A DNA stretch of 10,228 nt, taken from the NCBI GenBank assembly GCA_937903155.1, contig CALCZU010000095.1:1-10228 (forward strand). The letters are read 5' to 3'. Position 1 is the first letter of the stretch, and the number at the start of each line of letters is the position of its first letter. Below the pieces are notes generated by a model, which did not search any database, was not told the origin of the DNA, and saw only the letters and a program-made list of their open reading frames with translations. Both the position numbers and the translations under genes were made by a program. The DNA is from an uncultured Bdellovibrionales bacterium. Its GTDB lineage: Bacteria; Bdellovibrionota; FAC87; UBA2466. Of this stretch, positions 1 to 7,158 are shown in pieces.

Positions 1-2410
1 AATTATCGCAAAGCCCAACTCTCAGTTGCTTCAAGGCTCTCTCTTCGCTTCTTTTCATCGGCTCGCTCATCTTCGAGCGCTCGGCATGCTCCTCAAAACT
101 TTTTTGATGCGCATTCTCGGTCTTTTTGAGAAGCCATTCTCTCATTAAAAAAATCTTCGCGAGCGGATCTGTTTGCAGAGCGGACGTAATCATCCCGAAC
201 CCTTTACCATTAGAGGCAGTGAGGGCCGTATTGATACTCGAAAGTAAATTTGAACCGATCATCTTCGAGAAATTTGCGGAGAACTCCTTCGAATCATACA
301 AACTACCAGCCCAATCGATTTGCGCGGCCGCCTCAGCCGTGGGATTTTCAAGGTATTTCGACAAAGGCAACGTCTGCTTATCTTGCGAATGATCACGGAC
401 CTTTAGATATTCAATCAAGCTTTTATCTAAGGGGCTCTTAGGTTCTATGGACGATAATTTTGAATCGAGGTGACTTAGTAGAGGGCTCAAAGCACTTCCC
501 AAGACTAGGGAATCAGGAGACAAGAAAAATCGCGGATCTTGTTGGTAGGGCGGGTAGCAAACCTTTCCTTTCAAACCTTCTTTTTCAAAACTCAAGTTGG
601 AGGCTAAAAATCGCTCTTTTAAAGCTTGAGCGTGAGCTGGATTTTTTTCGACCTTAGCTTGTTCTCGATCCAACTCTCTTTTCAATTCATTCGTTTTAAA
701 TTGGGGAAGATTTAAGATGTGAATCGCCGTTTGAGCAAGATCCGGGCTTTTGCATTCTACAAGCCCCATCTTTACCGTCGTCATCAAATTATTGCGCGAA
801 GTTCTAAGCAGAGCGAGATCAAGAGCGAGTTTTTGATTTTGGATCAAGTCTTGTTCTTCACTCACATTGGATTTTAAAGGAAGATGCTGCGCCACCCGAT
901 TTAAAAAGGCAGCTCGAACCTGCAGATCAATCGCTGCCTGGCATTCTGCATTTCCGACTTTAGGTTCATTTGGGAAGCCTTCGAGCCAATAACTGAGCAT
1001 CGGATCTAGTTCTTCTTCGGGATAAACCGACTTCATCTGACGTTCATTACCCTTGTCATCCGTAAATATTCGATTTCTTGCATCTGCTTTAGAATTTACA
1101 GCTTCCTCGCGGAACGTTTTTCCATTTCTCAAAAATGCATTCGCAAAGCTTAAGGGAAGCTTCTGCGTTGGGCCCGTTTTGAATCCCCCTCCGCCATTGA
1201 GGTAACTCTTCCAGTCACTTAAAAAAAGTTCCGTATCTTTGCTCTTATTCGATTTTAATAAAGTACAAAGTTGCTCTAAGGTATCATTTAAAATCCCGGG
1301 CTTTTCTGATTCCCGAACTCGTTTGAAGGTTTGAGCAAGTTCCGGGTTGGATTTCACAACCGCCGCTTCAAACTGAGCTTGCCCGTCTCTTTGCATTTCA
1401 TTGAGAATTTTTTCTTTTAAAAGAAGTGCCGAGACAAGATCCGCAGAAGGAGCATCTGATTTTTGACCTGAAGGCCGTGCCGTATGACTTTCATCGATCA
1501 GTTCTTTCTGACGTTTGATCTTTTCTCCCTGGCTAAGAGTGGTGGAGGCCGTGACCCTTTTTGATTCGGCTAAGATTTCCTCCATGGTCCGTTGTGTTTT
1601 AGGAATGACTGATGAAACGGCCGCAAGCCCTTTGATCTTATATTCTTCAGCAATTTGAGGACGCAAAACCGCAAGGAGCCACGGAACGATTTTTTCGTCG
1701 TGCAAAGCTTCATCCCAATCGAATCGGGTTTTGAAGGAAATAGGCTGCTCGCTCGATTTTGCGCCGAACTGGTTATAAAATGCGTTTTTAAGAGCGTCCG
1801 AAATCATTTTATTCCCTTTGATTTCGGATTCCTCCCCACTGTAAAAAAATCCCGCGTCTCCAAATTTTAAATCGTTGCTTGTGAGATCCCGAACGCTCTG
1901 AATTTGATGGTAGCAAAAACTTGCCTTCAAAAGCCGGTCAAACGAACTCGCATCAATTCGCTCCTGAAGCGTAGGAGTCCGTTTGGGTTTCGAGTCATCT
2001 TCGCGGGGAGCATACCGCTTATCTAAACGTGAACCTTCAGTAAAGCCCGAGCTCGGTTTGGGCGCATGTGCAAGAAAATTTAAACAGTCGCCCTTCGTAG
2101 GAATCACACGTGATTGTTTTGCGATGATTTCATCGAGTTTTGCGAGCGCTTCTTTTTTTTCGGTTTGAGACGCGAGAAAACGAGGATCATAGTTGGAAGG
2201 AACGATGCATCTACCGTTGTTCAATGCAACAACATGAGACGGACCTGCATCAGCTTCAGTCGGCTTTGGAGCCGGCGCTTGGTCTCTCGTCTTTGCGGCG
2301 TGATCTGGAGTTGCAGGCGTATTCGGCTGAGGCTGTTCTGCAAACGCACGCAAAAATAGCGCAGAGGCAAAAAACAGAATAAAAAACGTGACGATCTTAC
2401 TTTTGTACAC
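1..2410 (-). CDS. Large Sec-secreted protein of unknown function, partial (C-terminus beyond the left edge)
   Basis: I translated this frame by hand: 803 consecutive codons from a GTG at 2410 down to the window edge with no stop, so the stretch is fully coding. The start VYKSKIVTFFILFF is followed by a hydrophobic core (residues 6-20) and an AFA|EQ signal-peptidase-I site after residue 24. Purine-rich AAAGGG and AAGG lie 10 and 4 bases before the GTG. Residues 25-58 are a Pro/Ala/Thr-rich, probably disordered linker. The rest is a charged, mostly helical-looking soluble protein with eight cysteines (68, 109, 166, 382, 490, 553, 618, 801), which would suit disulphides in the periplasm or outside. 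A glycine run (GGGG) sits near residues 406-409. I recognise no catalytic motif or family. It is the last of three exported-protein genes read in the same direction, 49 bp after its upstream neighbour. The reading frame is certain and the function unknown. Confidence 0.85.
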   Translation of the reverse strand, partial: MYKSKIVTFFILFFASALFLRAFAEQPQPNTPATPDHAAKTRDQAPAPKPTEADAGPSHVVALNNGRCIVPSNYDPRFLASQTEKKEALAKLDEIIAKQSRVIPTKGDCLNFLAHAPKPSSGFTEGSRLDKRYAPREDDSKPKRTPTLQERIDASSFDRLLKASFCYHQIQSVRDLTSNDLKFGDAGFFYSGEESEIKGNKMISDALKNAFYNQFGAKSSEQPISFKTRFDWDEALHDEKIVPWLLAVLRPQIAEEYKIKGLAAVSSVIPKTQRTMEEILAESKRVTASTTLSQGEKIKRQKELIDESHTARPSGQKSDAPSADLVSALLLKEKILNEMQRDGQAQFEAAVVKSNPELAQTFKRVRESEKPGILNDTLEQLCTLLKSNKSKDTELFLSDWKSYLNGGGGFKTGPTQKLPLSFANAFLRNGKTFREEAVNSKADARNRIFTDDKGNERQMKSVYPEEELDPMLSYWLEGFPNEPKVGNAECQAAIDLQVRAAFLNRVAQHLPLKSNVSEEQDLIQNQKLALDLALLRTSRNNLMTTVKMGLVECKSPDLAQTAIHILNLPQFKTNELKRELDREQAKVEKNPAHAQALKERFLASNLSFEKEGLKGKVCYPPYQQDPRFFLSPDSLVLGSALSPLLSHLDSKLSSIEPKSPLDKSLIEYLKVRDHSQDKQTLPLSKYLENPTAEAAAQIDWAGSLYDSKEFSANFSKMIGSNLLSSINTALTASNGKGFGMITSALQTDPLAKIFLMREWLLKKTENAHQKSFEEHAERSKMSEPMKRSEERALKQLRVGLCDN

Positions 2411-2459
2411 GGAGCCTTTTCCCTTTTTCTTAAAGCGCGAAAGGAGCAGGCCGGTACGA

Positions 2460-3407
2460 TTATTCTATTTGAACAAACTCTTTTTTCAGTTTCTTCAAAA
2501 TCTTAGTAAAAGCCGACGGCCGCTCAAGCGACTTATCGACAGAATAGACACTTCCCTTTACCAGCTCTAACGCTGGGGGACGAAAGCTTACAAAGGGCTT
2601 AGGGAGAGCATCCAACTCAAGCTCCGTGATTTGACGCCCTTTGGTACGAGCGCCGATTTGAAGCGTACGGTCTTCCCGGTAGCGGATTCCTTCGTTTGAA
2701 TTCCCGTGGGCTTCAAAGACAAGGAGCCCAGCTTCTTTCGAGATTTCTTTTAAAGCCGGTAAAGGCTCCATATCGTTCGTCAAAATTACCATAATCGGTC
2801 GTTTACTCTTTTGAGCTTGAGGCAAAACGACTTCTCTTAAATACTTTTCGGGAGGAATCACAGTGTATCGGGCCTTAACGTCTCCCACCGCATCGCTGAC
2901 AAGCGAATAAAGCGTTAGGGATTCGGAGCCGACGGTCACAGGAAGTGATTCTTCCCACATTTTATCGACTTTCGGAGAGATATTGGAAGCAACCCATTTA
3001 AATTTTGAGGCCTTTTTAATTCTCTGCAAATCGGCAGGGGCCAGCTTGGTAAGGTCCCAAGCAGAAGGGGCATAAATCGAATCTTTGAAAGAGTTGATCA
3101 GTTTTAAAGTGATGTTTTGGAATTCAATAACACTGCTTTCCGGCGGAAAGTTGTCGACGACTGCGAAAGTATCCCCCGCAAACATCATTTTAATCGATCC
3201 CTTCTTTTTTACTAAATCGTCTGTCAAAGGCGCAAACCTCTCTAATCCCCCTAAGCCGCCCCCTAAGGAACAACCGCAGGAAAAAATAGCTAAGGAATAG
3301 GAGTTAACAAGCGCGAAACGATTAGCGGAAGGAGACCCGGCAAAACCGAGTCTCGCTCCCATTAAAAAGATTAAGACCCAAAATATCTTATTGGGCGTCT
3401 TCGTCAT
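2460..3407 (-). CDS. Exported, catalytically degenerate UshA/5'-nucleotidase-like metallophosphatase domain protein
   Basis: A 315-residue protein with a signal peptide (NKIFWVLIFLMGARLGFAG, residues 6-24). I prefer ATG 3407 because AAAGG lies 5 bases upstream; an in-frame GTG at 3413 would add two residues. The fold inference rests on motif order. A CGC (44-46) followed by GGLER (53-57) resembles the ExCGC...GGLxRR block of a UshA-related metallophosphatase subgroup. MFAGDTF (75-81) matches the GDxF block. KWVASNI (137-143) matches the strand after GNHEFD. VILTND (207-212) stands where LSHxG is expected, and EAHGNSN (232-238) where GxHxH is expected. The DxH, GNHE and LSH metal and catalytic residues appear missing or replaced, so it is probably not an active phosphatase and may be a binding or structural relative. 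The gene overlaps the upstream gene by 20 bp, suggesting translational coupling. The family assignment is by eye and remote; existence of the gene is near certain. Confidence 0.75.
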   Translation of the reverse strand: MTKTPNKIFWVLIFLMGARLGFAGSPSANRFALVNSYSLAIFSCGCSLGGGLGGLERFAPLTDDLVKKKGSIKMMFAGDTFAVVDNFPPESSVIEFQNITLKLINSFKDSIYAPSAWDLTKLAPADLQRIKKASKFKWVASNISPKVDKMWEESLPVTVGSESLTLYSLVSDAVGDVKARYTVIPPEKYLREVVLPQAQKSKRPIMVILTNDMEPLPALKEISKEAGLLVFEAHGNSNEGIRYREDRTLQIGARTKGRQITELELDALPKPFVSFRPPALELVKGSVYSVDKSLERPSAFTKILKKLKKEFVQIE

Positions 3408-4857
3408 TGCCACCTTTATGTGCTGCAGGTTTTTTTGCAGCAGGTGTCGCTGTAGTAGGAGTATTATGGGGAGTCGATCCCGCTACTGCACTGACTTTTT
3501 CATAAAGCGTGACGTCCGGAACAGAGCAAAAACTGACATGCTGATCTGAAGGGTCTCTTGTCTCCACCAAATCCAGCTTTGCACAATCTGCCGCTGTTTT
3601 CATCGGAGGCATCTCCGCAGCACCCGCTTGGCTGCCGAAAAATACACCTGTCAGAACTGCAGTTGCAGTCGCTCGACATGCAGTGCTTGTGCAACCGGCT
3701 CCTTTAAGGAAGCAAGCGAGAGCACCAAGCGCATTTTTAAATTTCTGCCATCGAGATTCTTTAGATTCACCTTTCACAGGCTCATCAAACACACCACCAG
3801 CGGCCTTTAAGTAAGCGATGATGTTCATCACTCGTTCGCCTTCTTTGCCCAAGTCTCTCAATTTCAACTCTTCGAGAGCTCTTTTTGCTTTGGCAATGTT
3901 CTCTTGGGTCGCTTTTAAAGCAGTTTGTAATTGAGGATGTTTTCCCTCTTTTACTTCTGCAGCAAGCTGTTCAACTGCTGCTTCACGAGTCATTCCGCTC
4001 GCCATTTTAGCTGCTAATTCAGGGGACCCTCGGAGCGCTAAATCAAAAGCAAGCGATTCTTCAGCTTTCGCTTTTGCTTCCGCATTTTTCATGATTCCAA
4101 CACTTCCGATTTGCGCTGTTAGATACAAACCTTCCATGACGCTTTTGCCGTCCGCAGAATTCTTTTCGTTGAAAAGAAGGGAGGAAATATCTCCGAAAAC
4201 TTCGGGGCTTCCAGCGGAAGCTTTAGCAACGCGCAATCCTTCTGCTTCTAATGGAGAACCGCTTGCAGTTGCGAGAAGGGTTAACATTTTCGCACGGTCG
4301 GTTTTGCCCGTAACGCTATCTTTGTCAGCGCTTTCGTTCATTTTTGCGAGAATTCCTTCAGGAGCTGTGAACTCTGCCAAAACTTTTGGGCTCATCTGCG
4401 CGACTTTAGCAAATTCATCTTTACTTTCTAAAGTGCTGAAACGAGCACCGTCGCGAGCCATTAAATCGGCATCGCCACCGGTTGCTTTGTTGAGAGCTTC
4501 TCTCATATCCTTCAAACTTTGTGGCATCCCTTTATTCGGCTCGGCCTTCATTTCCTCAACGCCTCTTTGATACATTTTTGCATCGTATTTCAGAAGTTCG
4601 TTGATGAGTGTTTCGCTCTTAAGAACAGTTTCCAACTTGCCGTTCATCGCAGTCTCAAGGCGGGCTCGTTCACCAGGATTCATCCCAGTCATATCGATAG
4701 GCTGCTTGTTAGCTAATTTGTTTTTTAACACTTCGTGAGCAGCTGCGACACGAACTTCTCGAGCAGTAGCCCCTTTCGGACCAGCAGCGAGACCAGTGTT
4801 CGCACTTAAAAACGTAATCAGCGTAAGGCCGAGTAGGGCGCGGTGGATAGAGTTCAT
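3388..4857 (-). CDS. Ala-rich secreted protein of unknown function with a C-terminal cysteine cluster
   Basis: A 489-residue protein. Residues 1-24 are a signal peptide (MNSIHRALLGLTLITFLSAN..., cleavage after LAA). Residues 30-345 are Ala/Lys/Glu-rich and strongly helix-forming, with TPR-like or coiled-coil character but no repeat I could align. Residues 377-411 form a small, hydrophobic, Ala/Gly-rich segment. Five cysteines cluster at the C-terminal side (382, 389, 394, 425, 444), an odd number. Residues 460-489 are a Thr/Pro/Ala/Lys-rich tail ending in acidic NDEDAQ, typical of a disordered tether. The start is supported by AAGGAGG ten bases upstream. It is first in the apparent three-gene unit of exported proteins and overlaps the next gene by 20 bp. 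I recognise no family. A structural or surface role is possible, but nothing in the sequence shows it. Confidence 0.85.
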   Translation of the reverse strand: MNSIHRALLGLTLITFLSANTGLAAGPKGATAREVRVAAAHEVLKNKLANKQPIDMTGMNPGERARLETAMNGKLETVLKSETLINELLKYDAKMYQRGVEEMKAEPNKGMPQSLKDMREALNKATGGDADLMARDGARFSTLESKDEFAKVAQMSPKVLAEFTAPEGILAKMNESADKDSVTGKTDRAKMLTLLATASGSPLEAEGLRVAKASAGSPEVFGDISSLLFNEKNSADGKSVMEGLYLTAQIGSVGIMKNAEAKAKAEESLAFDLALRGSPELAAKMASGMTREAAVEQLAAEVKEGKHPQLQTALKATQENIAKAKRALEELKLRDLGKEGERVMNIIAYLKAAGGVFDEPVKGESKESRWQKFKNALGALACFLKGAGCTSTACRATATAVLTGVFFGSQAGAAEMPPMKTAADCAKLDLVETRDPSDQHVSFCSVPDVTLYEKVSAVAGSTPHNTPTTATPAAKKPAAHKGGNDEDAQ

Positions 4858-4861
4858 ATTA

Positions 4862-4874
4862 AAGGAGCCTCCTT
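4862..4874 (-). promoter_or_regulatory. Strong Shine-Dalgarno inside a short palindrome
   Basis: On the minus strand AAGGAGGCTCCTT precedes the ATG at 4857. AAGGAGG (4874-4868) is a near-complete anti-SD match with a 10-base spacer. The same bases form an inverted repeat, AAGGAG / CTCCTT, around one central G. This could pair as a small 4-bp hairpin (AAGG-AGGCT-CCTT) and partly hide the ribosome site. The ribosome site is well supported; the regulatory role is conjecture. Confidence 0.6.
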
Positions 4875-4904
4875 AAAAATAAGAGTCATTATTGGGGTTA
4901 AATA

Positions 4905-4931
4905 ATTTTAACACTATATAGCCGAAGTAAA
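4905..4931 (-). promoter_or_regulatory. Weak candidate promoter for the three-gene exported-protein unit
   Basis: Reading the minus strand, TTTACT (4931-4926) and TAAAAT (4910-4905) lie 15 bases apart and match the sigma-70 boxes 4/6 and 5/6. The spacer is shorter than the preferred 17. An overlapping alternative -10 is TATAGT (4918-4913), which has no recognisable -35. The region is AT-rich and is the only sizeable gap upstream of the unit, so a promoter somewhere in 4880-4980 is likely, but the exact boxes are a guess. Confidence 0.25.
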
Positions 4932-5012
4932 ATAAAAAATCTTCTACTTTTATGCGCTACGACATTCTTATTTGGATCACTTCTTAAGCGACAGCTTGAT
5001 ATTACCCCGAAA

Positions 5013-5027
5013 TGAATTCTAGAATCA
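5013..5027. repeat. Near-perfect palindrome in the intergenic gap
   Basis: TGAATTCTAGAATCA is a TGATTC/GAATCA-type palindrome with one inserted A; its core ATTCTAGAAT (5016-5025) is perfect. It lies about 155 bp upstream of the 489-residue gene and about 65 bp after the stop of the membrane-protein gene. It could be an operator half-site pair or chance in AT-rich DNA. No second copy was seen in the window. Confidence 0.3.
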
Positions 5028-5057
5028 ACAAAATTTCAATGCTTTCAAGTGGTTAGT

Positions 5058-5074
5058 GTATTCAGTGCGAATAC
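5058..5074. repeat. Hairpin-forming inverted repeat downstream of the membrane-protein gene
   Basis: GTATTC (5058-5063) and GAATAC (5069-5074) are perfect inverted arms around a 5-base loop. It lies 18 bp after the stop of the minus-strand membrane-protein gene, where a terminator or 3'-end structure would be expected. The stem is AT-rich and no T-run follows on the minus strand, so it does not qualify as a classical intrinsic terminator. Confidence 0.35.
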
Positions 5075-5091
5075 TGCGGTAGAACAATTCC

Positions 5092-6630
5092 TCAACGGCG
5101 CTTTTCTAACCACTCCTCTGCAGTGACGTTCCACGGGATGTTTTGCCCCTCACATCGGGCGTTTCTATAGAGGGTGCCTCCGCTAGTTCTCACGTAGTTC
5201 GGAAATTGAGTTCCGAAAAACGTGACCTGAGGATTCTGACTTAAATCCTTAACTACCTCGAAACACGCCATTCGGTTTTTGCACGGAATCGCGACGGGAC
5301 TGTGTTCTTTAGAGTTTGTGAATCGGCTTAAATACACAAATTTTGTATCGTCGAGATGAAGGCAGACATAATCGATATTCGAAACTTTATTCTCTCGGCT
5401 GATATTGTAAAACTGATCGGGCGTCGTTGCGATTCGAGAGCCTGCGGGAATTTGAAGACGCAATTCTTTTTCAATGGCCTGAGCAGTTTCGGTGGCGGGA
5501 ACCTGAAACGACAATATGAATGCTTTTTGTTCTTCCCAGAATTTTGGGACGAGCGAAAGGCAGAGAAAAAAGAAAAGAACTTTATTTCGTTTGTCAGAAT
5601 CTTCTGCTCGCTTCGCGAGGATCACAAAAAGAGAAAGATACGCGAACCAAAGGTAATAAGGTTGAAGTACCCAAATCAGACCGACCATTGCGAACATTAA
5701 AAGAGATGCAATCCACAAGGCTGAGTCTTCGATTCGAGACGCGATTCTTTTTTTTCCGATGAGGGCCGGTAGAAGTAGCACTATGGCTGCAAAGCTTGTA
5801 GTCGGAGACGCTTTAAAGCATTCGATGAAATAACGAAACCACATCGCGATATTTTGGCTGAAGTGCGTGGTCCATGGCCCGAGATTGGGGACGTAGGCAA
5901 AATTGCTAATTGAGGCTTGGCGAGTAAAGAGTTTGTAGAGTTCGGGGTGATTAAAATAGATAGGGGAAAGAATCAGAACGAACGTTACGATTGATATGCC
6001 CGCAGTCGTAACGAGAGATTTCCACGTGTTTTTCCACGGCCAAAGCGTCGCGGCAATTGCGATTGCGAAGAAAGCTCCCGCAGCGCCTGAAGTCCCGGCA
6101 CAAAGGCCTAAGAACAAACCTGAAAGAATGATTCTTCTTCGAGATGTTGAAATTAAACAAGCAAACGAGAGAAATCCAAAAATGAAAGCAAGATCATCGG
6201 GGCGATCGCCATCGCTCGTTAAAAGGCTCAATGCAAGAAAACAAAAAATTAAAATCGGTGAAAAATGGTTTTTTGTTTTTTCGAAACTCTTCCAGACGAA
6301 AAAACCCATGATGAGCGTTCGGATTAAGCGGATCAAACAATCAAAAAACATTCCCTGCGCAAGACCGAAACCGACAAGCTTGGTATAAATTCCAAATAAG
6401 AACGGATAAACCGGCGGGTAGAAATAATACGTAAGCTCTTGGTTGAAATCCATGTACGGAAGATTCGAGACGACGAATTTTCCCCTTAGCGCGAGATTTA
6501 CGCCGGCTTCTTTGAAAATAAAAACATCGCTTCCTGGAAGTCTTGTTCCCGAAAGACAAAGATAGAGCGTGTAGACGATCCAAATTGCGATTGAAACGAG
6601 AAGTGCGGGTTGTAACTTTTGAATTCTCAT
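5092..6630 (-). CDS. Polytopic inner-membrane protein, probable GT-C-type glycosyltransferase (GT39/GT87-like)
   Basis: A 512-residue protein with a short basic N-terminus, then about ten hydrophobic segments (roughly 8-27, 98-114, 124-139, 146-162, 167-197, 206-224, 278-293, 304-322, 326-339, 349-363) and a C-terminal soluble domain (about 370-512). The first loop carries GSDVFIFKEAG (33-43), with an acidic residue soon after the first membrane segment, then YFYPPVYPFLFG (69-80). This layout is typical of lipid-phospho-sugar-dependent GT-C enzymes related to ArnT, PMT and PimE. If so, the active site faces the periplasm and the enzyme moves a sugar from a polyprenyl-phosphate donor. The C-terminal domain has several cysteines and no motif I recognise. 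Start: ATG with AGGA ten bases upstream. It is divergent from the EVE gene across 48 bp and appears monocistronic. Membrane topology is firm; the transferase assignment is moderate and donor and acceptor are unknown. Confidence 0.8.
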   Translation of the reverse strand: MRIQKLQPALLVSIAIWIVYTLYLCLSGTRLPGSDVFIFKEAGVNLALRGKFVVSNLPYMDFNQELTYYFYPPVYPFLFGIYTKLVGFGLAQGMFFDCLIRLIRTLIMGFFVWKSFEKTKNHFSPILIFCFLALSLLTSDGDRPDDLAFIFGFLSFACLISTSRRRIILSGLFLGLCAGTSGAAGAFFAIAIAATLWPWKNTWKSLVTTAGISIVTFVLILSPIYFNHPELYKLFTRQASISNFAYVPNLGPWTTHFSQNIAMWFRYFIECFKASPTTSFAAIVLLLPALIGKKRIASRIEDSALWIASLLMFAMVGLIWVLQPYYLWFAYLSLFVILAKRAEDSDKRNKVLFFFLCLSLVPKFWEEQKAFILSFQVPATETAQAIEKELRLQIPAGSRIATTPDQFYNISRENKVSNIDYVCLHLDDTKFVYLSRFTNSKEHSPVAIPCKNRMACFEVVKDLSQNPQVTFFGTQFPNYVRTSGGTLYRNARCEGQNIPWNVTAEEWLEKRR

Positions 6631-6678
6631 CGATGCGGTATCCTGTTATATAAATGATATCCCAAAACAGAGGTTATT
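6631..6678. promoter_or_regulatory. Divergent intergenic region, likely holds both promoters
   Basis: These 48 bp separate the minus-strand membrane-protein gene from the plus-strand EVE/greB pair. They contain AT-rich TATATAAATGATAT (6647-6660 area), which could supply a -10 on either strand (TATAAA at 6649-6654 on plus). AGAGG precedes the TTG start of the plus-strand gene, and AGGA precedes the ATG of the minus-strand gene. No convincing -35 was found for either direction; promoters may extend into the coding regions. Confidence 0.3.
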
Positions 6679-7158
6679 TTGAGTAAATACTGGCTGATGA
6701 AAACTGAACCCGACGTCTTCTCTTTTGACGATTTGATTCGCGCGCCTCAAAAGACTACGTTTTGGGAAGGAGTCAGAAATTATCAGGCTCGTAACTTTAT
6801 GCGAGATGACTTCAAATTAGGCGACAAAGTTTTGATTTACCATAGTAACACCGAAGTCCCTGCTGTTGTCGGAGTCGCTGAAGTCGTCAAAGCGGGATAT
6901 CCCGATCCGGCAGCTTTGGATCCTAAAAGCGACTACTACGATGAAAAAGCCAAGAAGACCGGAAAAAATCCTTGGATTCGCGTGGATGTGAAGGCGACTG
7001 AAAAATTTTCGGTCATTGTGAATCGTGAAATGCTTTCGAAAAATCCGAAGCTCAAGGAAATGATGGTTCTTCAAAAAGGATCGAGACTTTCTATTCAGCC
7101 CGTCAAACCTGCTGAGTTCGAACAGGTTGTAAAAATGGGGCTTGCGAAAAAAGTATGA
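6679..7158 (+). CDS. EVE-domain protein (THYN1-like)
   Basis: A 159-residue single-domain protein covering the whole EVE fold, a PUA-like barrel. Family hallmarks in order: the opening YWLMKTEPDVFSFDDL (4-19), FWEGVRNYQARNFM (28-41), a strand with YHSN (54-57), VGVAEV (64-69), YPDPAALD (74-81) and WIRVDV (99-104). Bacterial members of this THYN1-like group are known or suspected to bind modified nucleobases (such as 5-methylcytosine derivatives) or modified RNA; the exact ligand here cannot be read from the sequence. The start is TTG at 6679, chosen because AGAGG lies 5 bases upstream and because the family's conserved N-terminus begins there. The next ATG (codon 7) would remove YWL. The stop overlaps the greB start by four bases, so the two are probably co-translated. 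Cytoplasmic. Confidence 0.92.
   Translation: MSKYWLMKTEPDVFSFDDLIRAPQKTTFWEGVRNYQARNFMRDDFKLGDKVLIYHSNTEVPAVVGVAEVVKAGYPDPAALDPKSDYYDEKAKKTGKNPWIRVDVKATEKFSVIVNREMLSKNPKLKEMMVLQKGSRLSIQPVKPAEFEQVVKMGLAKKV

Noticed and set aside
126..2382. Several short plus-strand open frames across the first 2.4 kb
   Set aside because: The minus-strand frame is open for 803 codons with a signal peptide and start signals, which explains the region fully; the short frames overlap each other and show no protein-like composition.
4091..4570. Plus-strand open frame of 159 codons
   Set aside because: It lies wholly antisense to the well-supported 489-residue secreted protein, has no ribosome site, and reads as low-complexity mirror sequence of an Ala/Glu/Lys-rich gene.
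4858..5091. Possible small RNA, tRNA or riboswitch in the largest intergenic gap
   Set aside because: No tRNA cloverleaf, conserved riboswitch core or strong terminator-bounded transcript was seen; only short palindromes are present.
5996..6388. Plus-strand open frame of 130 codons
   Set aside because: Antisense shadow of the multi-pass membrane protein; basic, with no plausible start signal or domain.
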